Below are positions 42,810 to 52,186 of a DNA stretch of 64,000 nucleotides, piece after piece. The stretch is from a virus. Every line of letters starts with the position of its first letter. Position 1 is the stretch's first letter. Where the stretch lies: positions 62,001 through 126,000 of the IMG/VR virus record IMGVR_UViG_3300008107_000017. One strand, given 5' to 3'. The notes under the pieces are model-generated. The model worked only from the letters and a program-made list of their open reading frames with translations. It ran no database searches and was not told where the DNA came from. The translations under genes were made by a program, and so were the position numbers.

Positions 42810-43087
42810 ATTTAATTCAACGTATTACTTCAACTAAAGAAAATACTCTAAGTATTAATCTTGATGATCAATTTATTGCTGTTCATCACTTAGGATTATA
42901 TGAAGACCAAAGATGGTACTCATGGTCAAGCTGGGGTCCAACTGAAGGACTTATTCCAGATTATGATAGTCACATTGTAACAGAAAAAGAAATCATAGAA
43001 AGAATTGAATTACTCTTAGGTGATGACGAACCAGATTCTGTACAAAAACATGCAATTAATGTATTTTTTGGAAAGTCTATTTTATGA
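42806..43087 (+). CDS. hypothetical protein
   Basis: 93 residues, ATGA overlap with the IMPDH gene. Trp/Tyr-rich segment (YEDQRWYSWSSWGPTEG) followed by an acidic helix. No family is recognised. Confidence 0.6.
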   Translation: MNLIQRITSTKENTLSINLDDQFIAVHHLGLYEDQRWYSWSSWGPTEGLIPDYDSHIVTEKEIIERIELLLGDDEPDSVQKHAINVFFGKSIL

Positions 43088-43314
43088 GTAGCTTTAAAGA
43101 AAAATTAGATGCATTTCATTATCATGAAGCATTAGATAGATCCGCCATGATATGTGATATGATAGATACCTTTTTAATACATCACCCTGTGACTAAGGCA
43201 GAAAAAGAATTTGCAGAAAAATTAGAAGAAGCAAATATGAAATTATATGAAGCATACCAAATAATTGGAAGTATTTGCCACAATAAAGAAAACAGATATG
43301 AAAACAAACCCTAG
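43084..43314 (+). CDS. small helical hypothetical protein
   Basis: 76 residues, ATGA overlap with the upstream gene and a 17-bp overlap with the carbamoyltransferase start. Mostly charged helices (KAEKEFAEKLEEANMKLYEA). No family is recognised. Confidence 0.55.
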   Translation: MSSFKEKLDAFHYHEALDRSAMICDMIDTFLIHHPVTKAEKEFAEKLEEANMKLYEAYQIIGSICHNKENRYENKP

Positions 43315-45166
43315 ACCTAATAAGATTACTAAAATGACAGAGGAAGAATTTTTAGCAGCTGCAATGAAAACCCCAAGAGATCCAATGAAACCTGGTATTG
43401 CATTAGGTTTTTCCGTTGGGCATGATAAAGGAGCAGTACTTATCATCAATGGAAGTATTTCGGTTGGTATCTCCGAGGAAAGATTATCACGACTTAAACA
43501 TGATAAGCCTTGGGATCATTCAATTCCGTTGGCATCAATTAATTACTGTCTTGATTATGCAGGACTAAGCTACGACGATGTTGATATGTATGCATATAAC
43601 ACAGCCGAGGTTGGAGCACAACCTATTGCAGACATTGAAAATGAATTTCAATACTTATTAAGACAGCCATTAAGTAAACTAAAATTCTTAAATCATCATG
43701 AAGCTCATGCATATTCAACTTTCTTTAGTTCAGGATTGGATGAAGCTGCAGTGGTTGTTGCTGATGCAAACGGAAATGGAATTATACCAGGTACACCTGC
43801 ATATGAAGGGTTTGTAAAAAATAACCCAGAGTATTTAAGTAATGCTCCTAAAGATAGATTTTGGGCAGAAGGAACTTCTATATATCATTTTACCTTAAAT
43901 GGGTTTAAGGAATTAGAAAAAGACTTTGTTCTTCAGCCACATCCACCACTTAATGACTTTAAGAATAAAGAAAGATTTAATATTGGCCATGTTTATGCAT
44001 ATGCCACTATGAAACTTGTTTATAAGTACAATGAAAAAGATCCTAATAATAACTGGCCTGCATCAAGTGCAGGAAAGCTAATGGGATTGGCTTCATTTGG
44101 TAATAAAGACTGGGTTGAAACTCAACCATACTTATGTAAATATGATGATCTTAATCATACATTTACCAACGAGGCCGGTGAAATCTATAAAGTATATCCT
44201 GGAGTAAGTACAGATTCAAATTTTGCAGAAAAAGCAAATATTGCAGCAGTATTTCAACGTGAACAGGAAAGGATGTGTTTAACTGTTGCAAAAAGAGCCA
44301 AAAAATTATCAGGATCAAAAAACATCTGCCTGTCTGGTGGCTCATTCCTAAACTGTAATTCAAATGAACTTATCATTAACAGTGGAGAATTTGATAATTG
44401 TTATTTTGTACCACCTGCTGATGATAGCGGTATTCCATTAGGATGCGCATGGTATGCATATCAACAGGTTATGGAGATAACAAACAACTATTTTCTTTCC
44501 CCTTATTTAGGAAAGACATATACCCAACTTGAAATAGAAAGAGACTTCCAAAGGTTTGTTAAAGAAGATCATACTAGAATTAATCATTTTACTGTTTTTG
44601 ATCATACTGATGAAAATGTATTAATTACTCATATCACAGATTTATTAAATGCTAATAAAGTAATTGGTATGCACAGAGAAGGATCTGAAATTGGCCCTCG
44701 TGCATTAGGTAATCGTTCTATTTTGGCATCTCCAATTAAACCTTGGATGCAGAATTATGTAAATATGCATATTAAGAGCAGGGAATGGTTTAGACCTTTT
44801 GCACCATCTGTTTTAGCAGAAAGAGTATCTTCTATATTTGATATAACTGCATTCTCTCCCTACATGTTAGTCACCTGTAATGTTAAAGAAGAGTGGAGGG
44901 AAAAGATTCCTGCTGTAGTTCATATTGATAATACTTCAAGAATACAAGCAGTAAGAGAAGACATTAATCCTTTCTATCATAAGCTTATAACTAAATTTGA
45001 AGAGTGGACTGGAGTCCCTGTGATTCTGAATACATCATTTAATGGTGCACATGAACCTGTGGTTGAAACACCATACGATGCGTTAAAAACTTTTTGGACA
45101 TGTAATCTTGATGCTGTATGTATTGGTAATAAATTAATAATTAGAAATTCATACTTTAATAGGTAA
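43298..45166 (+). CDS. carbamoyltransferase (NodU/TobZ family)
   Basis: 622 residues from the ATG at 43298; an earlier in-frame start lies in the preceding gene. The N-terminal Kae1-like domain has LGFSVGHDKGAVLI, FLNHHEAHAYSTFFSSG (metal-binding His pair) and AAVVVADANGNG. The second domain has KLMGLASFG and the YrdC-like C-terminal part has GSEIGPRALGNRSI and LNTSFNGAHEPVV. The family transfers carbamoyl from carbamoyl phosphate, via carbamoyl-AMP, to a hydroxyl. Phage members have been shown to act on 5-hydroxymethylcytosine in DNA. With the dCMP-hydroxymethylase-like gene at 16254, that substrate is the leading hypothesis; sugar or antibiotic hydroxyls are alternatives. Confidence 0.9.
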   Translation: MKTNPRPNKITKMTEEEFLAAAMKTPRDPMKPGIALGFSVGHDKGAVLIINGSISVGISEERLSRLKHDKPWDHSIPLASINYCLDYAGLSYDDVDMYAYNTAEVGAQPIADIENEFQYLLRQPLSKLKFLNHHEAHAYSTFFSSGLDEAAVVVADANGNGIIPGTPAYEGFVKNNPEYLSNAPKDRFWAEGTSIYHFTLNGFKELEKDFVLQPHPPLNDFKNKERFNIGHVYAYATMKLVYKYNEKDPNNNWPASSAGKLMGLASFGNKDWVETQPYLCKYDDLNHTFTNEAGEIYKVYPGVSTDSNFAEKANIAAVFQREQERMCLTVAKRAKKLSGSKNICLSGGSFLNCNSNELIINSGEFDNCYFVPPADDSGIPLGCAWYAYQQVMEITNNYFLSPYLGKTYTQLEIERDFQRFVKEDHTRINHFTVFDHTDENVLITHITDLLNANKVIGMHREGSEIGPRALGNRSILASPIKPWMQNYVNMHIKSREWFRPFAPSVLAERVSSIFDITAFSPYMLVTCNVKEEWREKIPAVVHIDNTSRIQAVREDINPFYHKLITKFEEWTGVPVILNTSFNGAHEPVVETPYDALKTFWTCNLDAVCIGNKLIIRNSYFNR

Positions 45167-45357
45167 TGAAAAGATTTGTTGAATTCACTCTTATCTGGAT
45201 AAGTCAAAACATGGCCATACCGTTTTGGATGGTTGGTCACATTCACCTTATGACATCCATTTATGAAGACATTCATGAAATCATTATGAGCATAGGTATG
45301 AATATTATTGTAGGTATAGGATTTTACTTAGATTGGAAAAAGAACAAAAATGAATAA
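45166..45357 (+). CDS. small membrane protein
   Basis: 63 residues with two hydrophobic segments (VEFTLIWISQNMAIPFWMVG; IIMSIGMNIIVGIGFYLDW) and a charged C-terminus (KKNKNE). It overlaps both neighbours by 1 and 8 bp. The role is unknown. Confidence 0.55.
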   Translation: MKRFVEFTLIWISQNMAIPFWMVGHIHLMTSIYEDIHEIIMSIGMNIIVGIGFYLDWKKNKNE

Positions 45358-46468
45358 TTTAGATAAACAATATCAGGATCTTCTTAAAACGATTTTGGAA
45401 CATGGTGTTACAAAAGAAGACCGGACCGGCGTAGGAACCAAGTCAATTTTTGGTTATACTATTCGTCATAATATGGCGGATGGGTTTCCTCTTTTAACTA
45501 CAAAGAAAATGTATTGGAAAGGAATTGTAACTGAGCTCATCTGGTTTCTTCGTGGTGATACTAATATTAAGTTCTTAATTGATAATGACTGTAATATTTG
45601 GAACGGCGATGCATATAAAGGATATGAAAAGGAATGTATTGCACATGGCGTAGATCCAATGTCGATGGAACAATTTATCCAAGGAATTAAGAACTATAAA
45701 GATGATCGAGATTGGATTGAGAAGATTAAAAATCCCGCTACTCATTTTATTCCAGATTTAACAGGTTACCAACTCGGAGATTTAGGTCCAGTTTATGGTA
45801 AACAATGGAGACAATGGCAAGGTTGGATGAAATATAAAAATGATGATGGTAAAACTGGACATGGTTCCCTTTGGTATGATCAGATTCGTCGTCTTCTTAA
45901 TGATCTTGAACGTAATCCAGATTCTAGACGATTAATGGTTAACTCATGGAATGTTGCAGAAATTGATCAAATGGTTCTTCCACCTTGTCATTATGGGTTT
46001 CAAGTTTATACAAGACCAACTACACGTGAAGAAAAGATTGTTAATCCTGGAAAATACAGAGCAATCTCTCTTATGTGGAATCAACGTTCAGTAGATACAT
46101 TCTTAGGTTTACCGTTTAATATTGCTTCTTATGGTCTTTTATTAGAGATCATTGCAAAATTAATGAACATGGTACCTGACCAATTAATAGGCAATCTTGG
46201 AGATACACATCTCTATCTAAATCATATTGAAGCAGCAGAAAAACAAATCACCAGAGAATCATTTGAATTACCTAAACTAAATATTAACACGGAATGGTGG
46301 CCTACTGTTGGCGGTGAATGTGGGGAAGGCCCAATTAGTTGGCAATCATTCATGGATGGATTAAATAAATTCAACAGTAATTCATTCTGTAAGTGTCTTA
46401 TTGAAGAAGATATTCAACTAGGTAAATATGAATCGCAGCCTGGTATTAAGGCACCGTTAAATAATTAA
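45350..46468 (+). CDS. thyA: thymidylate synthase (ThyA) with long insertion
   Basis: 372 residues, ~100 longer than E. coli ThyA; the extra length is an insertion around residues 85-145 and a second at ~222-235. Key residues are intact: EDRTGVGT, FPLLTTKKM, the catalytic LPPCHYGFQVY (Cys213) and QRSVDTFLGLPFNIASYGLL, where Asn257 selects dUMP. It converts dUMP to dTMP with methylene-THF. The contrast with the Asp-bearing paralogue at 16254 supports separate T and C roles. It directly follows the carbamoyltransferase unit. Confidence 0.95.
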   Translation: MNNLDKQYQDLLKTILEHGVTKEDRTGVGTKSIFGYTIRHNMADGFPLLTTKKMYWKGIVTELIWFLRGDTNIKFLIDNDCNIWNGDAYKGYEKECIAHGVDPMSMEQFIQGIKNYKDDRDWIEKIKNPATHFIPDLTGYQLGDLGPVYGKQWRQWQGWMKYKNDDGKTGHGSLWYDQIRRLLNDLERNPDSRRLMVNSWNVAEIDQMVLPPCHYGFQVYTRPTTREEKIVNPGKYRAISLMWNQRSVDTFLGLPFNIASYGLLLEIIAKLMNMVPDQLIGNLGDTHLYLNHIEAAEKQITRESFELPKLNINTEWWPTVGGECGEGPISWQSFMDGLNKFNSNSFCKCLIEEDIQLGKYESQPGIKAPLNN

Positions 46469-46469
46469 T

Positions 46470-47447
46470 ATGACCCAAAATACATTAGGCATACATACCG
46501 TTTATACTCCAACTAATAGGCGAGGTACTACTAAGATTCATGATATGATGAGATTTGAATCAATTACAATGATTCTATCTTGTCTTTATTGGAAAAAGTT
46601 TCAAGGACCTATAAAGTTATATTGTGACAGTAATTTTTATGACTACATAAAGAAGTTAGGATTACTTGGTCTGTGGGATGAAATTGATACAAAGACAGTC
46701 ACTGAAGGTTTTGCAAAAGATATAAATCATGATACCTTCTGGGCATATGCAAAAATGTATGTTAACTCATTGCAGAAAACTCCATTTGTTAGTGTTGATC
46801 TTGACCTGTTTCAAAATGAACCGTATGATTACACAACCCATGATATTATATGCTCTCATATTGAACATTCTGATTTTATAAATGATAATGTACAAAATCG
46901 AACCACACCTGTCTATTATCCTAACTATTTTAATTGGGATATGTTTAAGGATAGGTTTGTAAAGTATCCTGATTTAAGATTCTTAAATCATTCATTGAAT
47001 GTGGCAGTACTTGCTGTTAATAAACCTGAATTTTGTAAAGAAGTTTTTGATATTGCAACTTCATTTGCTAGGAATAATAACTTTGATCCACAGAATGTTA
47101 GTACACATGGTTTTGAAAGATATGCATATACGATTCATTCATCTTCATTAATAACATTTATTGAACAAAGGGTTGCTGCAGCTGTTGCAAATACTAGAGG
47201 TTATTCCGTAAAGTCCATAATGGATTTAGAATATGACGCAGGCTTGCAAGGATGGATTGGTGATTCATCAAAAATGAAAAATCCTGGTATTACTCATCTT
47301 TGGGGATGGAAGGCTACTATGAAGCTTCCAGAAAACGAAAAAAGCAGAATCGATTTAACGAAAGAATTAGACGCGCAGTTTGCTGAAAATTTTCCAAAAG
47401 AATATGAAAGATATATGCCAACTATTCTAAAATATTGTAATGAATAA
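46470..47447 (+). CDS. glycosyltransferase-like protein (GT-A fold)
   Basis: 325 residues. The N-terminal half resembles nucleotide-sugar enzymes with TPFVSVDLDLFQNEPYD as a DxD motif, preceded by WAYAKMYVNSLQKT. The C-terminus is Phe/Tyr/His-rich. It falls in a glycan/oxygenase group (46.4-49.8 kb). Sugar donor and acceptor are unknown, and the assignment rests mostly on the DxD context. Confidence 0.55.
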   Translation: MTQNTLGIHTVYTPTNRRGTTKIHDMMRFESITMILSCLYWKKFQGPIKLYCDSNFYDYIKKLGLLGLWDEIDTKTVTEGFAKDINHDTFWAYAKMYVNSLQKTPFVSVDLDLFQNEPYDYTTHDIICSHIEHSDFINDNVQNRTTPVYYPNYFNWDMFKDRFVKYPDLRFLNHSLNVAVLAVNKPEFCKEVFDIATSFARNNNFDPQNVSTHGFERYAYTIHSSSLITFIEQRVAAAVANTRGYSVKSIMDLEYDAGLQGWIGDSSKMKNPGITHLWGWKATMKLPENEKSRIDLTKELDAQFAENFPKEYERYMPTILKYCNE

Positions 47448-47466
47448 ACAAATTAGAAAAACTACA

Positions 47467-47476
47467 TATAAAAATA
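47467..47476 (+). promoter_or_regulatory. late-promoter-like TATAAAAATA
   Basis: TATAAAAATA is in the 38-bp gap before the gene at 47486. Confidence 0.45.
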
Positions 47477-47485
47477 AAATAAAGT

Positions 47486-48466
47486 ATGCATTCGTGTTCA
47501 ATTGAAAAGGTAAAGTTTTATTTAGATGAAAATGAATACATTTCGTATGAATCTTACCTCTTAAGAGGATGGATTTTTGGTGAAGAAACAAAAATTGATG
47601 ATTTAAGATTGGTATCATTAGATAGAAAAACTGTTTATGACGCCTCTATCAAATATCCTATCTTAAGATCAGATGTCGGTTCTGTGTATTCGGACTTTAC
47701 TCCTAACTCAAGTAATTCAGGTTTTAGTATAACATTTAAATCTGATATAGAAGGAGAGGTTATTCTTGAGGCAAAGATTAAAGGTAAATGGGTATTAGTT
47801 GAAAAAATACCTATTGCAGATTATCGGATCGTAACTAAAGGACCTTTAACTAAAGTAAATGATAATGCTCACCCTGCTATAGTTGCAATAGATAACTTTT
47901 ATGAAAATCCTGATATCATTCGTGAGTTGGCGTTAACTCTTGATTTTAATCCTAGTGGTTATCATAAAGGAAAGAGAACAGAATTAAAATACATAGTAGA
48001 AGGCACTCGTGAAAAAATAGAACAAGTTTTAGGAAAGAAGATTCGTAATTGGACAAGCCAACCTCATAATGGTGTATTTCAATATTGCACCCCAACCGAT
48101 CCTATTGTTTATCATTATGACTCACAAAGATTTGCAGGTGTAGTTTTCTTAACACCTGATGCACCACCTGAAGCAGGTACATCTTTTTATCGCCACAGAA
48201 AAGAAACTTGGTTGGATAAGAATCCTGCAAAATATGGTGGGTGGAAGAGCGAAGAAGAAATGAGAGACTTCGATAAAAGAGTTGTAGGTGGAGAACATGA
48301 TGACTTTTTAGATCCTTCTAAATGGGAAGAAATTGATAGAATCGGTAATAAGTACAATCGATTTGCTATGTGGGATGCAAGCCTAATACATGCAGCCACA
48401 TCATACTTTGGAAAATCAAAAGAATCAGGAAGACTATTTCATATGTTCTTCTTTGACGCATATTAA
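47486..48466 (+). CDS. 2OG-Fe(II) oxygenase-like protein (DUF6445 type)
   Basis: 326 residues. The N-terminal ~120 look like a beta domain of unknown role. The C-terminal part has VAIDNFYENPDIIRELAL, then YHYDSQRFAGVVFLTPDAPP with an H-x-D metal motif, GTSFYRHRKET, and a distal His in ASLIHAATSYFG, as in prolyl-hydroxylase-like enzymes. It likely hydroxylates a protein or glycan; target unknown. Confidence 0.7.
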   Translation: MHSCSIEKVKFYLDENEYISYESYLLRGWIFGEETKIDDLRLVSLDRKTVYDASIKYPILRSDVGSVYSDFTPNSSNSGFSITFKSDIEGEVILEAKIKGKWVLVEKIPIADYRIVTKGPLTKVNDNAHPAIVAIDNFYENPDIIRELALTLDFNPSGYHKGKRTELKYIVEGTREKIEQVLGKKIRNWTSQPHNGVFQYCTPTDPIVYHYDSQRFAGVVFLTPDAPPEAGTSFYRHRKETWLDKNPAKYGGWKSEEEMRDFDKRVVGGEHDDFLDPSKWEEIDRIGNKYNRFAMWDASLIHAATSYFGKSKESGRLFHMFFFDAY

Positions 48467-48478
48467 TAAAATAAATTT

Positions 48479-49738
48479 ATGAAATTTAGTATAATAACAC
48501 CTACACACAGACCTACTTTTATTAAAGAGCTGTATGATTCAATAAAAGAGCAGACCTATAAAGATTGGGAGTGGATTCTTTATCTTAATGGTTCTGTTTC
48601 TAAATCTGATTTACCTGAAGAAATTACTTCTGATGGTAAAGTAAAAATCTACATTGATAAGAAATGTGACCTTAGTCCTAATGTAGGTTATCAAAAGAAT
48701 AAAGCATTTCATTTAGGTACAGGCGATGTATTAGTTGAAGTTGATCATGACGATATTCTATTACCTAATTGCCTAGATGAATTGGCCAAAGCATATAAAG
48801 AAAATCCTGATGTAGGATTTGTTTATAGCGATGATGCAATCTTAGGAGATAACACTATTCCCTTTAATCAGGCAATGGGTTGGACTTACCGTGAATTTGA
48901 TTGGAAGGGTAAAAAGTTAATTGCACATGATGGGTTCCCCGCGGACGGCGGTGCAATATCAATGATCTTTTTTGCACCAGATCATGTAAGAACATGGAAA
49001 GCCGATGTTTATCGTCAGATCGGCGGCCATGATGTAAATCTTTCTATTCTTGATGACCAGGACTTAATGATTAGAACATACCTAGTTACTAAGTTTAAAC
49101 ATATCCCAAAGGTTCTCTACATCTATAGGGTTCATGGAGATAATACTTGGTTAGAAAGAAATAAAGCTATCCAAGATGGTACCTGGCAAATGTTTAATCA
49201 ATGGCAACAAAGATTAGCAGAAAGAGATGCCGATCTAAAAGGACTTAGAAAAATTGATATTGGCGGCGGTCTTTATCCTCGTCCAGGTTATGAATCTGTT
49301 GATATTACAAACGGTGACATTACGGCTGACTTAAATAAAAAATGGCCATTTAAAGATGGTGAGATTGGGGTAATTAATGCGTCCCATGTAATTGAACATC
49401 TTGTAGACAAGCATCATACAATGTCAGAAATTCATAGAGTACTTGCTGATGGTGCATGGGCATTTATTGAGGTACCTTCAACTGATGGCCGAGGTGCATG
49501 GCAGGATCCTACACATGTTAGTTATTGGAATCAAAATAGTTTTTGGTATTACACAAGACAGCAACAAATGGACTATATCTATAATAAAGATATAAAGTTT
49601 CAAGCTAGGGATTTGCAAACTGCATATCCTACTCAATTTTTTGCAGATAATAACATTTATGTAACGAGAGCCTGGTTAAGAGCAATTAAGAGTTCAAATA
49701 GAAAGAACTATCCAGGCGAACTATTATGTGACTTATGA
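48479..49738 (+). CDS. GT2 glycosyltransferase fused to SAM methyltransferase
   Basis: 419 residues. Residues ~1-245 are a GT2 enzyme: FSIITPTHRPTFIKELYDSI, GTGDVLVEVDHDDILLPN (DxD) and the acceptor ILDDQDLMIRTYLV with the ED/QxxRW-like position. Residues ~255-400 are a Methyltransf_11-like domain: LRKIDIGGGLYPRPGYESVD, INASHVIEHLVDKHHTMSEI and RVLADGAWAFIEVPS. A fusion would couple glycan transfer with methyl capping. The next small gene begins inside the stop codon. Confidence 0.82.
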   Translation: MKFSIITPTHRPTFIKELYDSIKEQTYKDWEWILYLNGSVSKSDLPEEITSDGKVKIYIDKKCDLSPNVGYQKNKAFHLGTGDVLVEVDHDDILLPNCLDELAKAYKENPDVGFVYSDDAILGDNTIPFNQAMGWTYREFDWKGKKLIAHDGFPADGGAISMIFFAPDHVRTWKADVYRQIGGHDVNLSILDDQDLMIRTYLVTKFKHIPKVLYIYRVHGDNTWLERNKAIQDGTWQMFNQWQQRLAERDADLKGLRKIDIGGGLYPRPGYESVDITNGDITADLNKKWPFKDGEIGVINASHVIEHLVDKHHTMSEIHRVLADGAWAFIEVPSTDGRGAWQDPTHVSYWNQNSFWYYTRQQQMDYIYNKDIKFQARDLQTAYPTQFFADNNIYVTRAWLRAIKSSNRKNYPGELLCDL

Positions 49739-49842
49739 AAAAAGGAGGCTTCTTAGGAATATCCTGGGTGGGTTGGTTTTGGATTGCGGCATTTATAACC
49801 GGCATATCTTTTTGGGTTTGGGTAATAAGATTGTTTATCTAA
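49735..49842 (+). CDS. 35-aa single-pass membrane peptide
   Basis: It starts MKKGGFLGISWVGWFWIA; one Trp-rich transmembrane helix. The ATG overlaps the TGA of the upstream gene, favouring translation. Confidence 0.5.
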   Translation: MKKGGFLGISWVGWFWIAAFITGISFWVWVIRLFI

Positions 49843-49891
49843 AACTTTCAGATATGCCAAACCTTGTTTATATTTAATTAAACAAAGAGTA

Positions 49892-50830
49892 ATGGCAACA
49901 AATTTAGGATATTGCTGTATCAACCTAAACCTTCGACCTAAAAGGGTTTCGGTCAATAACAGCTGCATACGTCGCACGTATGATGAGAAGGGATTGGAAC
50001 ATGTAAGTCAATTGGCTTTACTTAATGCTCGCAACCTAGTAGAGATCATCAAATGGAATGATCAAAACGGTTTCAAGGTTTATCGCATGTCTTCTGATAT
50101 GTTTCCTTGGATGTCAGAGTACGAAATCAAAGACCTTCCAGATTATCGTAAAATTTCAATTCTTCTTCGTGGAGCAGGTAATCTTGCTCTTAAGTATGGC
50201 CAAAGGCTATCCTTTCATCCAGGCCCATTCAATGTTTTAGGTTCTCCTAATCCAACACTTGTACGGAAAACAATCAAAGAACTTAACCAACATGCGGAGA
50301 TCATGGATCTAATGGGTCTCCCTCAATCTCACCTGTATCCCATCAACATCCACTGTAATGGTGTATATAACAGTAAGATAGATACACTGTCTAGATGGGC
50401 GAGTAATTATCTACTACTCTCGGATTCGGCACAATCCCGCCTGGTTGTGGAGAATGACGATAAGGGAAGTATGTATTCAGTAAAAGATCTTTATGACGGC
50501 ATCTTTCAGGCGGTAAAGGTACCTATTACATTTGACTACCACCATCACCGTTTCAATGACGGTGGTCTTTCAGAAAGAGAAGCCTTTGAATTGGCAATGT
50601 CTACATGGCATCATCATGGTATCAAACCGCTCTTTCACTATTCTTCATGCCGACGTACCTTTGAGAACAATGAGGCTAAAGCACAGGCACATGCTGACTT
50701 TATCTATGAACAGATCAATGACTACGGTCATGATGTTGATATCGAGGTAGAGGCAAAAGCCAAAGAAGTGGCTGTCTTACGATACAAAGAAACACATCAT
50801 CAATTACTAACCGAATACTTACCATTCTAA
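49892..50830 (+). CDS. uvsE: UV damage endonuclease (UvdE/UVDE)
   Basis: 312 residues. The N-terminal LGYCCINLNLRPKRVSVNNS and the TIM-barrel metal motifs match UVDE: LSFHPGPFNVL, NIHCNGVYNSK, LVVENDDKGSMY and ITFDYHHHRFN, with ligands drawn from the His, Glu and Asp residues in them. The enzyme nicks DNA 5' to UV photoproducts and starts repair. Phage UVDE enzymes are rare but known. A TATATTTAATTAAAC promoter-like stretch lies just upstream (~49868-49885). Confidence 0.92.
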   Translation: MATNLGYCCINLNLRPKRVSVNNSCIRRTYDEKGLEHVSQLALLNARNLVEIIKWNDQNGFKVYRMSSDMFPWMSEYEIKDLPDYRKISILLRGAGNLALKYGQRLSFHPGPFNVLGSPNPTLVRKTIKELNQHAEIMDLMGLPQSHLYPINIHCNGVYNSKIDTLSRWASNYLLLSDSAQSRLVVENDDKGSMYSVKDLYDGIFQAVKVPITFDYHHHRFNDGGLSEREAFELAMSTWHHHGIKPLFHYSSCRRTFENNEAKAQAHADFIYEQINDYGHDVDIEVEAKAKEVAVLRYKETHHQLLTEYLPF

Positions 50831-50838
50831 ATTCATTT

Positions 50839-51270
50839 ATGAAAACACTATCACCTTATTACTATCACACTAGTAAAAGAGTTTTACAAAAACTTGCAAT
50901 AAAAGTTATTAAAGCCCTTGATCCTAGTAAGAATCAGCCTAAGCATGGAGAATATGAATCTGAGGCAGTTTCAATTTGTAGAAAACTAATATCAAAAGAA
51001 GATACAGTTCTTCTCATATCTCCAATCTCAGGAAAAAGATATATTAAGAGTGATGATAATCAACTCTTTATCATTATAGAGGATCTTCGAATGACTATTG
51101 TAAATCATTCATATAGTTATAACATACCTCTTGAAGCCAAGGCATTTGGTAGAGTTTCAAAAATATTTGATAATGAAGTTGAAAAACGCAGAATGCAAAT
51201 GGAAACTGAAATCCGCTCAAATGTGAAACATTCACTATCAAACATATATAAAAATATCGTAAATGAATAA
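50839..51270 (+). CDS. hypothetical protein
   Basis: 143 residues, mostly alpha/beta with a central ISPISGKRYIKSDDNQLFII beta region and charged C-terminal helix. It overlaps the next gene by 8 bp. No family is recognised. Confidence 0.58.
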   Translation: MKTLSPYYYHTSKRVLQKLAIKVIKALDPSKNQPKHGEYESEAVSICRKLISKEDTVLLISPISGKRYIKSDDNQLFIIIEDLRMTIVNHSYSYNIPLEAKAFGRVSKIFDNEVEKRRMQMETEIRSNVKHSLSNIYKNIVNE

Positions 51271-51532
51271 GTTTAGAGTCCTATTTATCTTTGGTTTAGG
51301 CATGATTACATTGCCTATAACTATGGTCATTTTTGCATACATTTGGCATATAGGATCAAATCGCGTAGAGAAGAGTTTTTTACAGAAAGATGATAAAGTT
51401 ATTTATGATACTATTGAGGTAAAGAAAACTGTGGTTGATACGATAAAAATTAAAGTCTATGAAAAAGTGCCTCAGATAGATACAAAAAGAGTAGAAACCC
51501 AGTCTTTACCTATAAAAGATACCTTAAAATAA
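51263..51532 (+). CDS. signal-anchored small protein
   Basis: 89 residues with an N-terminal hydrophobic helix (VLFIFGLGMITLPITMVIFA) and a beta-like outer part (VIYDTIEVKKTVVDTIKIKV). It probably spans the inner membrane once. The role is unknown. Confidence 0.55.
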   Translation: MNKFRVLFIFGLGMITLPITMVIFAYIWHIGSNRVEKSFLQKDDKVIYDTIEVKKTVVDTIKIKVYEKVPQIDTKRVETQSLPIKDTLK

Positions 51533-51537
51533 AAGAC

Positions 51538-52173
51538 ATGGAAGTCAAATTTGCAGATAGTTTTAGTAAATCAATAGAAAAGATAATTAGAGCCAATAGG
51601 TGGTATAATAAAGCATGGTCTTGGATTTGCTATGATGTTCCTCATTTTTGGAAAAATGTTTGGAAATTCAGAGCAGCTCTTTCTAAGCATTATTGGTGGG
51701 ATTATAGTGGAACTTTAAAGTTCATGGAAATTGCAATTAATGACATTGTAACTAATGTTGAATTAAAGGGGCTCGAGATTGATGAATCTCGACTAAAGAA
51801 GGTTACAGCAATGAAACGAGTTGTTGAAATCTTAAAACATATTAGTGAAGACAGTTATATTGAAATGTCTGAGGCTAAACACGGTAAAGTAATATTTCAT
51901 GGATTTGAATTTGAAGATGCCAAAGATCACCCAGGATATTACCAATTAGTTGATAATGAAACCCCGAAAGAAAGGAATCATAACAGCAAGGTTTATGAGT
52001 ATGCTAGAAAACTTGAAGAACAAGAATGGAAAGAACTTTGGAAACTTTTAGAAGGTCAATATTATAAAGATTACGAAAAAACAGTAAAACATTTAACACC
52101 AGAAGAAAGACGAAAGGATGATCACTATTATAAGTGGTTTGACGGTAGCGGCCTTAAAGGATGGTGGGACTAA
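51538..52173 (+). CDS. hypothetical protein of a phage-wide type
   Basis: 211 residues, rich in Trp/Tyr/His (WICYDVPHFWKNVWKF, KHYWWDYSGTLKFMEIAI). Such proteins recur in large phages with unknown role. A weak resemblance exists to the gene at 61372 (Trp-rich start followed by helices), which I could not confirm. Confidence 0.58.
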   Translation: MEVKFADSFSKSIEKIIRANRWYNKAWSWICYDVPHFWKNVWKFRAALSKHYWWDYSGTLKFMEIAINDIVTNVELKGLEIDESRLKKVTAMKRVVEILKHISEDSYIEMSEAKHGKVIFHGFEFEDAKDHPGYYQLVDNETPKERNHNSKVYEYARKLEEQEWKELWKLLEGQYYKDYEKTVKHLTPEERRKDDHYYKWFDGSGLKGWWD

Positions 52174-52186
52174 ATAAATACTATAT

